From assembly GCA_036489885.1 (NCBI GenBank), contig DASXEW010000001.1, positions 744,001 to 808,000 of the forward strand: a stretch of DNA of 64,000 nucleotides. Direction: 5' to 3'. Made by a program: the position numbers and the translations under genes. The notes beneath the pieces were generated by a model. The model made no database searches. It was not told where the DNA came from and saw only the letters and a list, made by a program, of their open reading frames with translations. Source of the stretch: Candidatus Baltobacteraceae bacterium (lineage in GTDB: Bacteria; Vulcanimicrobiota; Vulcanimicrobiia; Vulcanimicrobiales; Vulcanimicrobiaceae). Each line of letters begins with the position of its first letter. Within the stretch, counting starts at the first letter, position 1. Positions 17,690-25,990 of this stretch are shown here, piece by piece.

Positions 17690-18789
17690 AAGTATGCGAA
17701 GCCGCCGGGTACGATCTTCAAGATCACCGGTGCGCTGCGAACGTCACGATTGCCGTCGAACGCGATCGGACCGAGAACCGTTTGCGAGATCTTCATATTG
17801 CGCAGACCATCGCACATCGCGCTCGGCGTCGATGCGCCCGAACGAACGAGCTGGGCAACGACCTGCGCAGCTGCGTACGATTGCGCTGCGAACTGATCGG
17901 GCAGCGAGCCGAACGCTTTCTTGTACCGGGCAACGAAAGCTTTGTTGCCGCTGTAGCTGTTGTCGATAAACCACGCTGCTCCGACGACCGCGCCGACGGC
18001 ACCCTGACCCGCCGCATCGACCATCTTCGTTGAGTTGAGGCCATTGCCACCGACCATGTGCACATGCAGGCCCAGCGTACCGGCTTGCGAGATGATCTTC
18101 GTGGCTTCATCGAAGAGCGCGCCGAGGACGAGCACATCGGGCTTTGCAGCTTTGATCTTCGTCAGTTGCGCTTGAAAGTCGACGTCCTTCGTGTGATAGG
18201 TCTCGACGTCGACGATATTGACGCCGCGCTTTTTCATTTCATCGGAGAACACGTTGAAGTCGGTCTTCGTGAACGCATTGTCGTCGCCGTAGATGATTGC
18301 GGCGGTTTTGTACTTCCAAGCCGCGTATGTCTTGGCGACGGTCGCGGGGACGACTTGCTCTTCGGAAAGCGCATCGCGGAACACGCAGGGACCTTGACGC
18401 GTGATGCCCGGGGCGGTGTTCGAAGTCGCCAGCACCGGAATGTTCGCGCGCACGGCGATCGGTTGCGCCTTGAAAGCCTCGGCCGAAAGCGTCGGACCCA
18501 GAACGATTACGCTGCCGTCGGTCGTGAAACGCTGGAACAGGTTTGCGGCTTGGTTCGGATCGGTCGCGTTATCACCGACATCGAAGGTCAACGTGCTGCC
18601 GCCGGTGTTGATGATCCCGGCTTTCATGTCGTCCATCGCAAGCAGGTATGCGTTCTTTTGCGAGACGCCGTAGACGGCCGCACCGCCGGAGACATCGGCG
18701 ACGACGCCGGCCTTTATGCTCTTGCCGGCTCCGAACGTGGGAGTAGCAACGAGAAGAAGTGCGCAGGTTAACGCGACTATTTTCAACAT
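17686..18789 (-). CDS. livJ: Periplasmic binding protein LivJ-like
   Basis: 367 residues with a signal peptide (MLKIVALTCALLLVATPTFGAG). Type-1 periplasmic binding fold: IKAGVVADVSGGAAVYGVSQ, VIVLGPTLSAEAFKAQPIA, AAIIYGDDNAFTKTDF, and PDQFAAQSYAAAQVVAQLV. First gene of livJHMGF, so it sets the substrate of the importer. Which ligand it binds (branched-chain amino acid, amide or organic acid) cannot be read from sequence. It lies 22 bp downstream of the beta-lactamase-like gene, so cotranscription with it is possible. Confidence 0.88.
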   Translation of the reverse strand: MLKIVALTCALLLVATPTFGAGKSIKAGVVADVSGGAAVYGVSQKNAYLLAMDDMKAGIINTGGSTLTFDVGDNATDPNQAANLFQRFTTDGSVIVLGPTLSAEAFKAQPIAVRANIPVLATSNTAPGITRQGPCVFRDALSEEQVVPATVAKTYAAWKYKTAAIIYGDDNAFTKTDFNVFSDEMKKRGVNIVDVETYHTKDVDFQAQLTKIKAAKPDVLVLGALFDEATKIISQAGTLGLHVHMVGGNGLNSTKMVDAAGQGAVGAVVGAAWFIDNSYSGNKAFVARYKKAFGSLPDQFAAQSYAAAQVVAQLVRSGASTPSAMCDGLRNMKISQTVLGPIAFDGNRDVRSAPVILKIVPGGFAYF

Positions 18790-18811
18790 GCGGGCGGCAT
18801 TACGTCGCAGC

Positions 18812-19600
18812 CTACGCGTGCGCCTCTAGCCACGGGCGCATCGCGCGCATCAGCGCCGCGAAGCGCGCATCGGTTGCCTCGCATGAAGCGCTTGCGCTGT
18901 AGACGGCAACGACGAAACGTTCGCCGCTTGCCGTGACGAGGATGCCGCCGTCGTGCGAGACCTCTTCGGTGTCGCCGGTTTTGTGCGCGAACGCGTCGCC
19001 TGCATTGATACCGGCGGAGAGTTTGGTATTCCACTCTTGCCGCGCAAGCAAAGAAAAGAGCAAGCTCGCGCCGGGGAAGGAGTGCGTTACGATCGCACGC
19101 ATGAGCACGGCGGCGTCGCTGGCCGGATGGGTATTGCGTCCGAATTGCGCCGGATCGCGCAGAAGCGGATGTCCTCCGGAGAGTTTGCGCCGCAGACCGG
19201 TGTCGAGTAAGCCGAGCTCGGCACGCACGACCGCCGTCGCGCGCTCACGGCCGGCCAGATCGAAGAGCTGGTTCGTGGCGACGTTGTCGGAGCGCACGAT
19301 AGAAAGCGTGCACAGCTCTTCGAGGGTGCTCGAATAGCCCGCGACCAGCGGCGAAGGTTCGTCGTTCGCCGTGAGATTCGCAGGATCGATCGGGTGGGGT
19401 CCGGGCGCGATCTCACCGCGCCCAGCGAGGATAAGAGCGGCGGCGACCAACGGCACTTTGACCATGCTAGCCGGGTAGAGCGGACGCCGGGGGGCGTAGG
19501 CAGCGGACGCGCCGTCCCGCACGCATGCGACTGCGATTGCCGGGCGTATGAGGCCGCTCTGCTCTGCGAGGAGAGCGAGCTCGGCATCGGTCAGCCGCAA
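18812..19600 (-). CDS. Class A beta-lactamase-like serine hydrolase
   Basis: 262 residues from TTG 19600. A longer open frame runs to 20197 but is antisense to the STAS gene and is rejected. Active-site motifs of the penicillin-binding superfamily are present: SMVK (Ser45, Lys48), SDN in VRSDNVATNQLF, and KTG in FAHKTGDTEEVSHDG. The omega loop expected to hold Glu166 reads TGLRRKLSGGHPL, with no acidic residue. No signal peptide is visible from either plausible start (ATG 19696 or TTG 19600). It may therefore be a cytoplasmic esterase or peptidase-like relative rather than an antibiotic resistance enzyme. Confidence 0.75.
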   Translation of the reverse strand: MRLTDAELALLAEQSGLIRPAIAVACVRDGASAAYAPRRPLYPASMVKVPLVAAALILAGRGEIAPGPHPIDPANLTANDEPSPLVAGYSSTLEELCTLSIVRSDNVATNQLFDLAGRERATAVVRAELGLLDTGLRRKLSGGHPLLRDPAQFGRNTHPASDAAVLMRAIVTHSFPGASLLFSLLARQEWNTKLSAGINAGDAFAHKTGDTEEVSHDGGILVTASGERFVVAVYSASASCEATDARFAALMRAMRPWLEAHA

Positions 19601-19615
19601 TGAAGGGCCTTGCGT

Positions 19616-19675
19616 GTAAGTACTTGCATTCGTCGTGGAATTTGCGGTATGCTGTGCATGCAAGTACTCACTTAC
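19616..19675 (+). promoter_or_regulatory. Efflux operon promoter overlapped by an inverted-repeat operator
   Basis: A sigma70-like promoter reads TTGCAT (19624-19629), 18-bp spacer, TATGCT (19648-19653). GTAAGTACTTGCAT at 19616-19629 covers the -35 box. Its inverted copy, ATGCAAGTACTCACTTAC with a 4-bp insertion, lies at 19658-19675 just after the -10 box. This arrangement fits repression by the TetR protein encoded two genes downstream. Confidence 0.6.
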
Positions 19676-19694
19676 ATAAGGACTGTCCCGCTCC

Positions 19695-20090
19695 ATGTAC
19701 CTCAAACTCGCGCACTTCGATGGTGCCAGTGATTCACGAAGCCTCCTGGCCGCCGTCGAAGCCTCAGTTGGAAAGAACGACCGGACGCTCACGCTTGGTC
19801 TCGATGAGATCGATAGCTTAGACGCGGCCACAATGAACGGTCTGATCACCGCTTTACGCCGCATGCGCGACGCGAAGGGGACGGTTCGTCTGCACGTCAC
19901 GCGTCCGGATTTGCTGGTAACGCTCCGCGAGACCGGCCTCGATAAGGTGTTCAAGGTCGTCGCGACGCCCGATGAGCCGCGCCAGAAACCGGTTCGGAAG
20001 CGCAAACGCCGCAGTGGCGGGGTACGAAAGATTGCCGGGGGGATGGCGGGCGGCGTATTTCTTGCACTGCTGATCCTGGGGGCGCGATAG
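19695..20090 (+). CDS. STAS-domain protein with C-terminal membrane anchor
   Basis: 131 residues. Residues 1-88 look like a STAS (anti-sigma-factor antagonist) fold: LTLGLDEIDSLDAATMNGLITALRRMRD then VRLHVTRPDLLVTLRETGLDKVFKV. The phospho-acceptor Ser of classical SpoIIAA proteins is not evident (LDAATMNGL). A basic linker (RQKPVRKRKRRSGG) leads to one hydrophobic helix (IAGGMAGGVFLALLILGA), so it is probably tethered to the inner membrane. First gene of the TetR-controlled efflux operon. Its stop abuts the TetR start. Role in efflux unknown. Confidence 0.7.
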   Translation: MYLKLAHFDGASDSRSLLAAVEASVGKNDRTLTLGLDEIDSLDAATMNGLITALRRMRDAKGTVRLHVTRPDLLVTLRETGLDKVFKVVATPDEPRQKPVRKRKRRSGGVRKIAGGMAGGVFLALLILGAR

Positions 20091-20687
20091 ATGCTGCAAA
20101 CGCACGAGCAGGGTGTCGAAGGCTCGCCGACGCGGGAGCGTATTTTGCGTGCCGCGCGCGCCGTCTTCGAACGTAATGGAACACGCGGCACGACCACACG
20201 CGAAGTTGCAGAACGCGCGGGCGTTAACGAAGCGACGCTCTTCCGTCATTTCGGCAACAAAACAGCGTTGCTGGAAGCGATGCGCGGGTGGAGCCTCGAG
20301 CAGCTGGGATTCGATGCGGCACTCGAGTCCTTAACGGGCGAGATCGAAGCCGATCTGGTTCAGATTTGTACTTCGCTATACGAGCGCATGATGCGCAACC
20401 AAGCCATCATTCGCATCAGTTTGGCAGAAGAGGAAACCGACCCCGACCAGGTGCCGTCATGCCTGCGGGGACCAACCGAAATCATGCAGCGCCTAATGAG
20501 CTATCTCCAAACGCAAGTCGATCGGGGAGCGATACGCGGAAATCCGCGGCAGCTCGCAGCGCTGATCATGGGAACGATGTTTGCACTGGCAATGAAGTCC
20601 AAGAAGCTCGACTGGGGCGACGAAAGCCGCCCGCAGGCGCTGATCCCGGCTTTTGTCGATGCAATTCTTCACGGGGTGAAGAGATAA
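20091..20687 (+). CDS. TetR/AcrR-family repressor
   Basis: 198 residues. The N-terminal helix-turn-helix spans about 13-60 (TRERILRAARAVFERNGTRGTTTREVAERAGVNEATLFRHFGNKTALLEA). The C-terminal ligand domain resembles AcrR-type regulators. It is second in the operon with the membrane-fusion and outer-membrane channel genes, and the inverted repeat over the promoter at 19616-19675 is the likely operator, so it probably represses its own operon until a toxic ligand binds. Confidence 0.88.
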   Translation: MLQTHEQGVEGSPTRERILRAARAVFERNGTRGTTTREVAERAGVNEATLFRHFGNKTALLEAMRGWSLEQLGFDAALESLTGEIEADLVQICTSLYERMMRNQAIIRISLAEEETDPDQVPSCLRGPTEIMQRLMSYLQTQVDRGAIRGNPRQLAALIMGTMFALAMKSKKLDWGDESRPQALIPAFVDAILHGVKR

Positions 20688-20689
20688 AC

Positions 20690-22063
20690 TTGGAGACCAA
20701 AGAATCCGCCTCTACTGCGCCGCGTCCGGCAAACGGACCGAGCACGCCGTCCAGCGACGGCAACGGCAGCAGCGAGACGAAAACAACGAAGGGTCGCGGA
20801 CCGTCGGGTCCGGCCCGTCAGATGCTGATCGTCGGCGGCGTCATCGTCGTGTTGCTCGTGCTGTTTTACGGCATTCGTTTCATAGCGTACGCAACGACGC
20901 ATCAATCCACTGACGACGCGTATGTCGAGGCCGACATCGTAACGTTGACGAGCAAGATCTCCGAGCGCGTACAGACGATTTACACGGACACGAATCGCCA
21001 CGTAAATAAGGGCGATTTACTGATCCAGCTCGATGACAAAGACGAGCGTACTCGCTACGCGCAAGCGCTGGCCGCCTATCAGGCGGAGCAAGCTACCGCG
21101 AACGCCGCCAAGCAGAATCTCGCGCTAACCCGCCGGCTCGTCGCCGCTCAAACGACGCAGGGCAAGGGCGGCGTGAGCGCTGCGCAGTCGGGCGTTGCGA
21201 ACGCCCAGCAGAACGTTTCCGTCGCAGAAGATACGGTCAATCAAGCACACTCGCAGCTCAGCGCCGCCAACGCCGCAGTGCCGGCCGCGCGCGAAGCACT
21301 TTCCAAAGCCGATGCCGACAACCGCCGCACGCAATCGCTCGTCTCCACCGGTGACGTCGCGCAATCCGATTTGGACGCGACTCGTGCCGAATTACAGCAA
21401 GCACGGGCGCAATATCAGCAGGCGCTGGATAACACGAAAGTTGCGCAATCTGCTCTCAGCTCAGCCGTGCAGAAAGTGTCGGCCGCGGAATCGCAGGTTG
21501 GGGTTCAGCTCGGTCAATTGACCACGGCACAAGGCACCCTTGCCGCAAACGAATTGCCGGAGCGCGTCAGCGTGCAATCCGCGCAGACGGTTGCCGCCGG
21601 CGCACAAGCCGGCTCGCTCGCCGCGCAGCTGCGTACCGCCAGCGATCAGCTTTCGTACACGAAGATCTACGCTCCGATCACCGGGTACATCGGGCAGAAG
21701 AGCGTCGATCTCGGTCAGCAAGTTGGGCCGGGCGCCGCGCTAATGACGATCGTCCCGCTCAACGCGATCTACGTTACAGCTAACTTCAAAGAGACACAAA
21801 TGGGCAACATTCGCAAGGGCGATGAGGCCGATATCTCCGTCGATGCGTACCCGGGCGTGCGCTTCCACGGAACCGTCGGAACGATCTCGCCGGCATCACA
21901 GAATACGTTCGCGCTCGTTCCCGCGCAAAATGCGACCGGTAACTTCGTCAAGGTGACGCAGCGGATTCCGGTGCGCATCTACGTCGACGGTGCGTCGAAG
22001 CCGCTCGCTGACGTGCCTCTGCGTCCGGGAATGTCGGTCGTCGCATCCGTTAAAGTCAAGTAG
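20690..22063 (+). CDS. EmrA/HlyD-type membrane fusion protein
   Basis: 457 residues from TTG 20690, preceded by GAAGAG. A cytoplasmic low-complexity N-terminus (about 45 residues) leads to one membrane helix (MLIVGGVIVVLLVLFYGIRFIA). Then come a biotinyl-lipoyl half-motif (TSKISERVQTIYTDTNRHVNKGDLLIQLDD), a long coiled-coil hairpin rich in Ala/Gln, the second lipoyl half (IYAPITGYIGQKSVDLGQQVGPG) and beta-barrel domains ending VRIYVDGASKPLADVPLRPGMSV. It would bridge an inner-membrane pump to the TolC-like channel encoded next. No EmrB-type pump is in the operon. Confidence 0.9.
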   Translation: METKESASTAPRPANGPSTPSSDGNGSSETKTTKGRGPSGPARQMLIVGGVIVVLLVLFYGIRFIAYATTHQSTDDAYVEADIVTLTSKISERVQTIYTDTNRHVNKGDLLIQLDDKDERTRYAQALAAYQAEQATANAAKQNLALTRRLVAAQTTQGKGGVSAAQSGVANAQQNVSVAEDTVNQAHSQLSAANAAVPAAREALSKADADNRRTQSLVSTGDVAQSDLDATRAELQQARAQYQQALDNTKVAQSALSSAVQKVSAAESQVGVQLGQLTTAQGTLAANELPERVSVQSAQTVAAGAQAGSLAAQLRTASDQLSYTKIYAPITGYIGQKSVDLGQQVGPGAALMTIVPLNAIYVTANFKETQMGNIRKGDEADISVDAYPGVRFHGTVGTISPASQNTFALVPAQNATGNFVKVTQRIPVRIYVDGASKPLADVPLRPGMSVVASVKVK

Positions 22064-22070
22064 GTAACTA

Positions 22071-24047
22071 ATGCGGAGAACCAGCACCGGGCTCGTGGGA
22101 ATGTCCCTCGGCCTGACTCTCAACATGCTCGCGCTTAGCGCGGCGAATGCACAAGCCGCGGCCGCTCCAACGCCGATTCCGACCGCGACACCGTACGCCG
22201 TTTCGAGCGGCGGAGAGGCACCGGCTTCGCCGATTCCGATTCCGTCGACCGTGATGCCGCCGGTACCGGTCGTCGATCCGGGCTTCGGCGCGCCCGACTT
22301 GAGCCAGCCCAACGCCGATATTGCGGGCGTGGCGCAAACTCCGTACGTTGGCCTCGCACTAAACGACGCGATCACGATGGCGCTGATGCGAAATCCGAGT
22401 CTCGCGATTTCGCAATCGAATCGCCGTATCGCCGCATATCAGGTCGTTGCTGCCGAAGGTGCGTACGACGTCAAATTTCAACTGCAGCCGTCGTATACGC
22501 ACTCCGTCCAGCCGCCGACGAATCTCTTCCAAACGGGACCCAACGGCGGATCGTACACCACGGACACGCTCGGCGCGAACGCAGGGTTTTCGGGACAAAC
22601 GGTCGGCGGGACTCACTATTCTGCAAGCGCTATCGGTTCGCGCACGACCAGCAATCTCGTAACCGATAGCTTCGACCCGTACTATCCGACCGCGTTCTCG
22701 TTCAACATCACGCAGCCGCTCGCACGTGGTTCGCACATGGACGATCCGCGGCGTCAACTCGAGCTTGCACGCATCAACGCGGATACCAACACCGACGACG
22801 CGCTCGCAACCGCCGAGCAGACGATCGCCAATGTCTCCGACGCGTATTGGGATCTGGTCGCGGCCTGGCGCAACGTTGCAATCCAAGAAGAAGGCTTGCG
22901 CAACGCGGTCGCGCAGGCGCAAAGCAATCAGCGTAAAGTTAAAGCCGGAAGTGCCGCGCCCGTCGACGTCGTCGAGACGAACGATCAGGTCGCCGAATTT
23001 CAGGGCAACGTTTTCTCGGCATTACAAACCGTTCAACAGTTGCAGACGCAGCTCAAGAGCTTGATTCTCGGGAACCCCGGCGATCCGGTATGGATGGCGA
23101 ACCTCGTCCCGACCACGAGCGTCGCACAAGTTCCGAGCGAGCCGACGGTCGATCAAGTCTTGATTTCCGCGCTCGGCAATCGCCCGGAGATCGCGCAGAT
23201 TCGGGACGCCCAGCGAGCAGCCGGCGTCAACGTCGCGTATGCGAAAGATCAACTCAAACCGCAGATCGATCTCGGCGTCGGCTACACGACGAACGGCTTT
23301 GCGGGGAATCCCGTCAATCCGCTTTCGAGCCCGGTCACCGGCCTGTTTATCACGGAAGCGAATTCGATCAATCAGCTGATCGCGATCGCAAACAAGTCGC
23401 TCGCGCCGGGTTCTCAACTTACGCCGCTGCCGCCGCTGAACTTTTCATCGCCCGGCTACGTGCAAGGCGGCTTGGGACAGTCCTACGACAATTTGTTCAA
23501 CAACCGCTTTCCTACGTATTCGGCGCAAGTGACGATCGGGTTACCGCTGCAAAACCGTGCAGCGAAAGGTAACTACGACGCGGCGCTCGAGCAAGCGCGT
23601 TCAGTCACAATCAACGAGATCGCGCTTATTCAGCGTCTGAAGATGGAATCGGCGAACGCCGTGCAATCGCTTCGCGCAACGCACGCGCGTCTGATCGCGG
23701 CCACGACTGCACGCAAATCAGCTGAAGAAGTCTACGCGAGCGAGCTTCGCAAGTTCCGCGCGGGGACATCAACGACGTTCTTGGTGCTGCAACGCGTCCT
23801 CAATCTCGCGAACGACCGTGGACGTGAACTGCAGGCGCAGACCGATCTCAACAAAGCCCTCGTCGAGGTCAATCGCGTCGAAGGCAAGCTGCTCGCGGGA
23901 ACAAACATCGACGCGGCGGCGCTCGGTACGCAGACGCTGATGCTAACGGGTTCGCAAGTCCCGGGCGCCGTCAGCGGTGGTGTTCCACCCAAGCCGCAAC
24001 CCTCACCCTCGCCGAGCCAAACGGTCCCACCCGCAATCAGACCGTAA
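22071..24047 (+). CDS. TolC-family outer membrane efflux channel
   Basis: 658 residues, longer than TolC because of a Pro-rich N-terminus and tail. Signal peptide MRRTSTGLVGMSLGLTLNMLALSAANAQA. Two outer-membrane efflux protein repeats: ALMRNPSLAISQSNRRIAAYQVVAAEGAYD near 100 and a second after about 330 (NRPEIAQIRDAQRAAGVNVAYAKDQLKPQIDLGVGY), with coiled-coil segments and QITIGLPLQNRAAK-like beta strand before the last helices. It ends in a Pro/Ser tail. Presence of this channel implies an outer membrane. It would complete the efflux path begun by the EmrA-like protein. Confidence 0.9.
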   Translation: MRRTSTGLVGMSLGLTLNMLALSAANAQAAAAPTPIPTATPYAVSSGGEAPASPIPIPSTVMPPVPVVDPGFGAPDLSQPNADIAGVAQTPYVGLALNDAITMALMRNPSLAISQSNRRIAAYQVVAAEGAYDVKFQLQPSYTHSVQPPTNLFQTGPNGGSYTTDTLGANAGFSGQTVGGTHYSASAIGSRTTSNLVTDSFDPYYPTAFSFNITQPLARGSHMDDPRRQLELARINADTNTDDALATAEQTIANVSDAYWDLVAAWRNVAIQEEGLRNAVAQAQSNQRKVKAGSAAPVDVVETNDQVAEFQGNVFSALQTVQQLQTQLKSLILGNPGDPVWMANLVPTTSVAQVPSEPTVDQVLISALGNRPEIAQIRDAQRAAGVNVAYAKDQLKPQIDLGVGYTTNGFAGNPVNPLSSPVTGLFITEANSINQLIAIANKSLAPGSQLTPLPPLNFSSPGYVQGGLGQSYDNLFNNRFPTYSAQVTIGLPLQNRAAKGNYDAALEQARSVTINEIALIQRLKMESANAVQSLRATHARLIAATTARKSAEEVYASELRKFRAGTSTTFLVLQRVLNLANDRGRELQAQTDLNKALVEVNRVEGKLLAGTNIDAAALGTQTLMLTGSQVPGAVSGGVPPKPQPSPSPSQTVPPAIRP

Positions 24048-24082
24048 GGGTCGACAATGTGCGCCAATTAGACCGTAAGGGT
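24039..24082. repeat. 13-bp direct repeat at a convergent junction
   Basis: agaccgtaagggt occurs at 24039-24051 and 24070-24082. The first copy contains the stop of the outer-membrane channel gene, and the second contains the stop (on the other strand) of prpE. The 20-bp gap between the genes holds nothing else. No terminator stem is clear. Confidence 0.5.
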
Positions 24083-25990
24083 TTTTGCGTAGCCGGCGGA
24101 GTGTAGCGCTAAACCGATCTCGTTCAAGATTATAGGATCGTCGATTGTAGCCGGCATGTTGTAGGGCTGGTCATCGGCGATCTTTTGAATGGTGGAACGT
24201 AGGATCTTTCCGGAGCGTGTCTTCGGCAAGCGCCCAACCACAATGGCGTGCTTGAATGCAGCGACCGGGCCGATGCGGTCGCGCACCATTTGCACGATCT
24301 CGCTCGTTATTGCGTCGTTCCCACGCCCGACGCCGGCTTTCAGCACGACGAATCCCAGCGGAATTTGACCTTTGAGCTCGTCGGCCACACCGACGACCGC
24401 ACATTCCGCGACGTCCGGATGCGAGGCGAGGACTTCTTCCATCGCGCCGGTTGAAAGACGATGTCCGGCGACGTTGATGACGTCGTCGACGCGCGTCATA
24501 ACGTACACGTAGTCGTCTTCATCGAGGTAGCCTGCGTCGCCGGTGCTGTAGTAACCGTCGAATGCCTCGAGGTACGCAGAACGAAAACGATCTTCGGCGT
24601 TCCAGAGCGTCGGCGACGAGCCGGGCGGCAATGGAAGCTTGCAACACAACGTACCTATCTCACCGGGTTTCACGTTGCGGCCTTCGGCGCCGAGCGCATG
24701 CACGTCCCAACCCGGCGCAGCTTTGGTCGGTGAGCCGGCTTTGATCGGCAGCATCTTACCGTCTGGTCCCTCGAGACCGACGTAGTTCGAGACGATGGCC
24801 GATCCGGTTTCCGTTTGCCACCAATGATCGATGACGGGGACGCGCAATTGTTCTTGCGCCCACGCGAGGGTCGGCGGATCGCAGCGTTCGCCTGCGAGAA
24901 ACAGCGTGCGAAATCCCGAAAGGTCGTAGCGTGCGATCAGCTCGCCGTCCGGATCTTCACGCTTGATGGCGCGGAATGCTGTCGGCGCCGTGAATAGTGC
25001 GCGCACGTTGTGCTCCGAAACGATGCGCCAGAATACGCCCGCATCCGGTGTTCCAACCGGCTTGCCCTCGAAGAGAATAGTCGTGCAGCCCGCAAGCAGC
25101 GGGCCGTATACGATGTACGAGTGCCCGACAACCCAGCCCACATCGGATGCGGTCCAGAACACATCCGGCGATTCCATGCCGTAGATCATTTTCATGGTGT
25201 TGTGCACGGCGACGGCGTGTCCGCCGTTGTCGCGCACGACACCCTTTGGCTGGCCGGTCGTGCCGCTCGTGTAGAGAATGTAGAGCGGATCCGTAGCGAG
25301 TACCGGCGTGCACGGAACCGGCTGCGCAGACGCCATTAGCGCGGCCCATTCTCGATCGCGTCCGGGAACAATGGCAGCTTCTAATTGCGGACGTTGCAGG
25401 ATAACGCACGCTGACGGCTTGTGGGAAGCGCGTTCGATTGCTTCGTCGAGCAGCGGCTTGTACGCGATCGTTCGCGCCGGCTCGATGCCGCAGGATGCCG
25501 ATACGACAACGGTTGGTTTGCAGTCGTCGATGCGCACGGCGAGCTCGCGCGGCGCGAACCCGCCGAAGACGACCGAGTGGACGGCACCGAGTCGCGCGCA
25601 CGCAAGCATCGCAATCGGCGCTTCGGGGACCATCGGCATGTAGAGAATGACGCGATCGCCGCGTTTCACGCCGAGCGCTGTGAGGACGCCGGCGAACCGC
25701 GCGACTTGGTCCAGCAGCTGATTGTACGTGTACTTGCGAATGGTCTGCGTGATCGGGCTATCGTAGATCAGCGCGACCTGCTCGCCACGGCCGTTTTCGA
25801 CGTGACGGTCGAGCGCGTTATAACACGTGTTTAGCTCGCCGCCGGAAAACCACCGGTAAAACGGCGGACGCGAGCGATCCAGCACGCGATCCCATTTTTT
25901 GAACCACGTAATTTGCTCGGCCACTTCACCCCAGTAGCCCTCGGGGTCGCGTAGCGATCGCGCGTGAACGCGATCGTACGTGGGATTCAG
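24068..25990 (-). CDS. prpE: Propionyl-CoA/acetyl-CoA synthetase, PrpE type; probable CTG start
   Basis: 640 residues from CTG 25990, which overlaps the pgl stop as CTGA and has AAAGGA 8 nt upstream. This start restores the acyl-CoA synthetase N-terminal segment YDRVHARSLRDPEGYWGEVAEQITW. The only later canonical choice, GTG 25924, would remove it. AMP-forming motifs: YTSGTTGQPKG, HWWQTETGS, STGDAGYLDEDDY and the catalytic Lys in PKTRSGKILRS. YRWFSGGELNTCYNALDRHVE is typical of PrpE. It activates propionate or acetate with ATP and CoA. It is the last gene of a pentose-phosphate operon, an unusual position. Confidence 0.88.
   Translation of the reverse strand: MNPTYDRVHARSLRDPEGYWGEVAEQITWFKKWDRVLDRSRPPFYRWFSGGELNTCYNALDRHVENGRGEQVALIYDSPITQTIRKYTYNQLLDQVARFAGVLTALGVKRGDRVILYMPMVPEAPIAMLACARLGAVHSVVFGGFAPRELAVRIDDCKPTVVVSASCGIEPARTIAYKPLLDEAIERASHKPSACVILQRPQLEAAIVPGRDREWAALMASAQPVPCTPVLATDPLYILYTSGTTGQPKGVVRDNGGHAVAVHNTMKMIYGMESPDVFWTASDVGWVVGHSYIVYGPLLAGCTTILFEGKPVGTPDAGVFWRIVSEHNVRALFTAPTAFRAIKREDPDGELIARYDLSGFRTLFLAGERCDPPTLAWAQEQLRVPVIDHWWQTETGSAIVSNYVGLEGPDGKMLPIKAGSPTKAAPGWDVHALGAEGRNVKPGEIGTLCCKLPLPPGSSPTLWNAEDRFRSAYLEAFDGYYSTGDAGYLDEDDYVYVMTRVDDVINVAGHRLSTGAMEEVLASHPDVAECAVVGVADELKGQIPLGFVVLKAGVGRGNDAITSEIVQMVRDRIGPVAAFKHAIVVGRLPKTRSGKILRSTIQKIADDQPYNMPATIDDPIILNEIGLALHSAGYAKTLTV

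Noticed and set aside
19601-20197. N-terminal extension of the beta-lactamase-like gene to 20197
   Set aside because: The extra 170 residues or so are antisense to the STAS gene, rich in Arg/Ser, with no family similarity.
24048-24067. Terminator between the outer-membrane channel gene and prpE
   Set aside because: Only a 13-bp direct repeat is present; no inverted repeat with a T run could be found.
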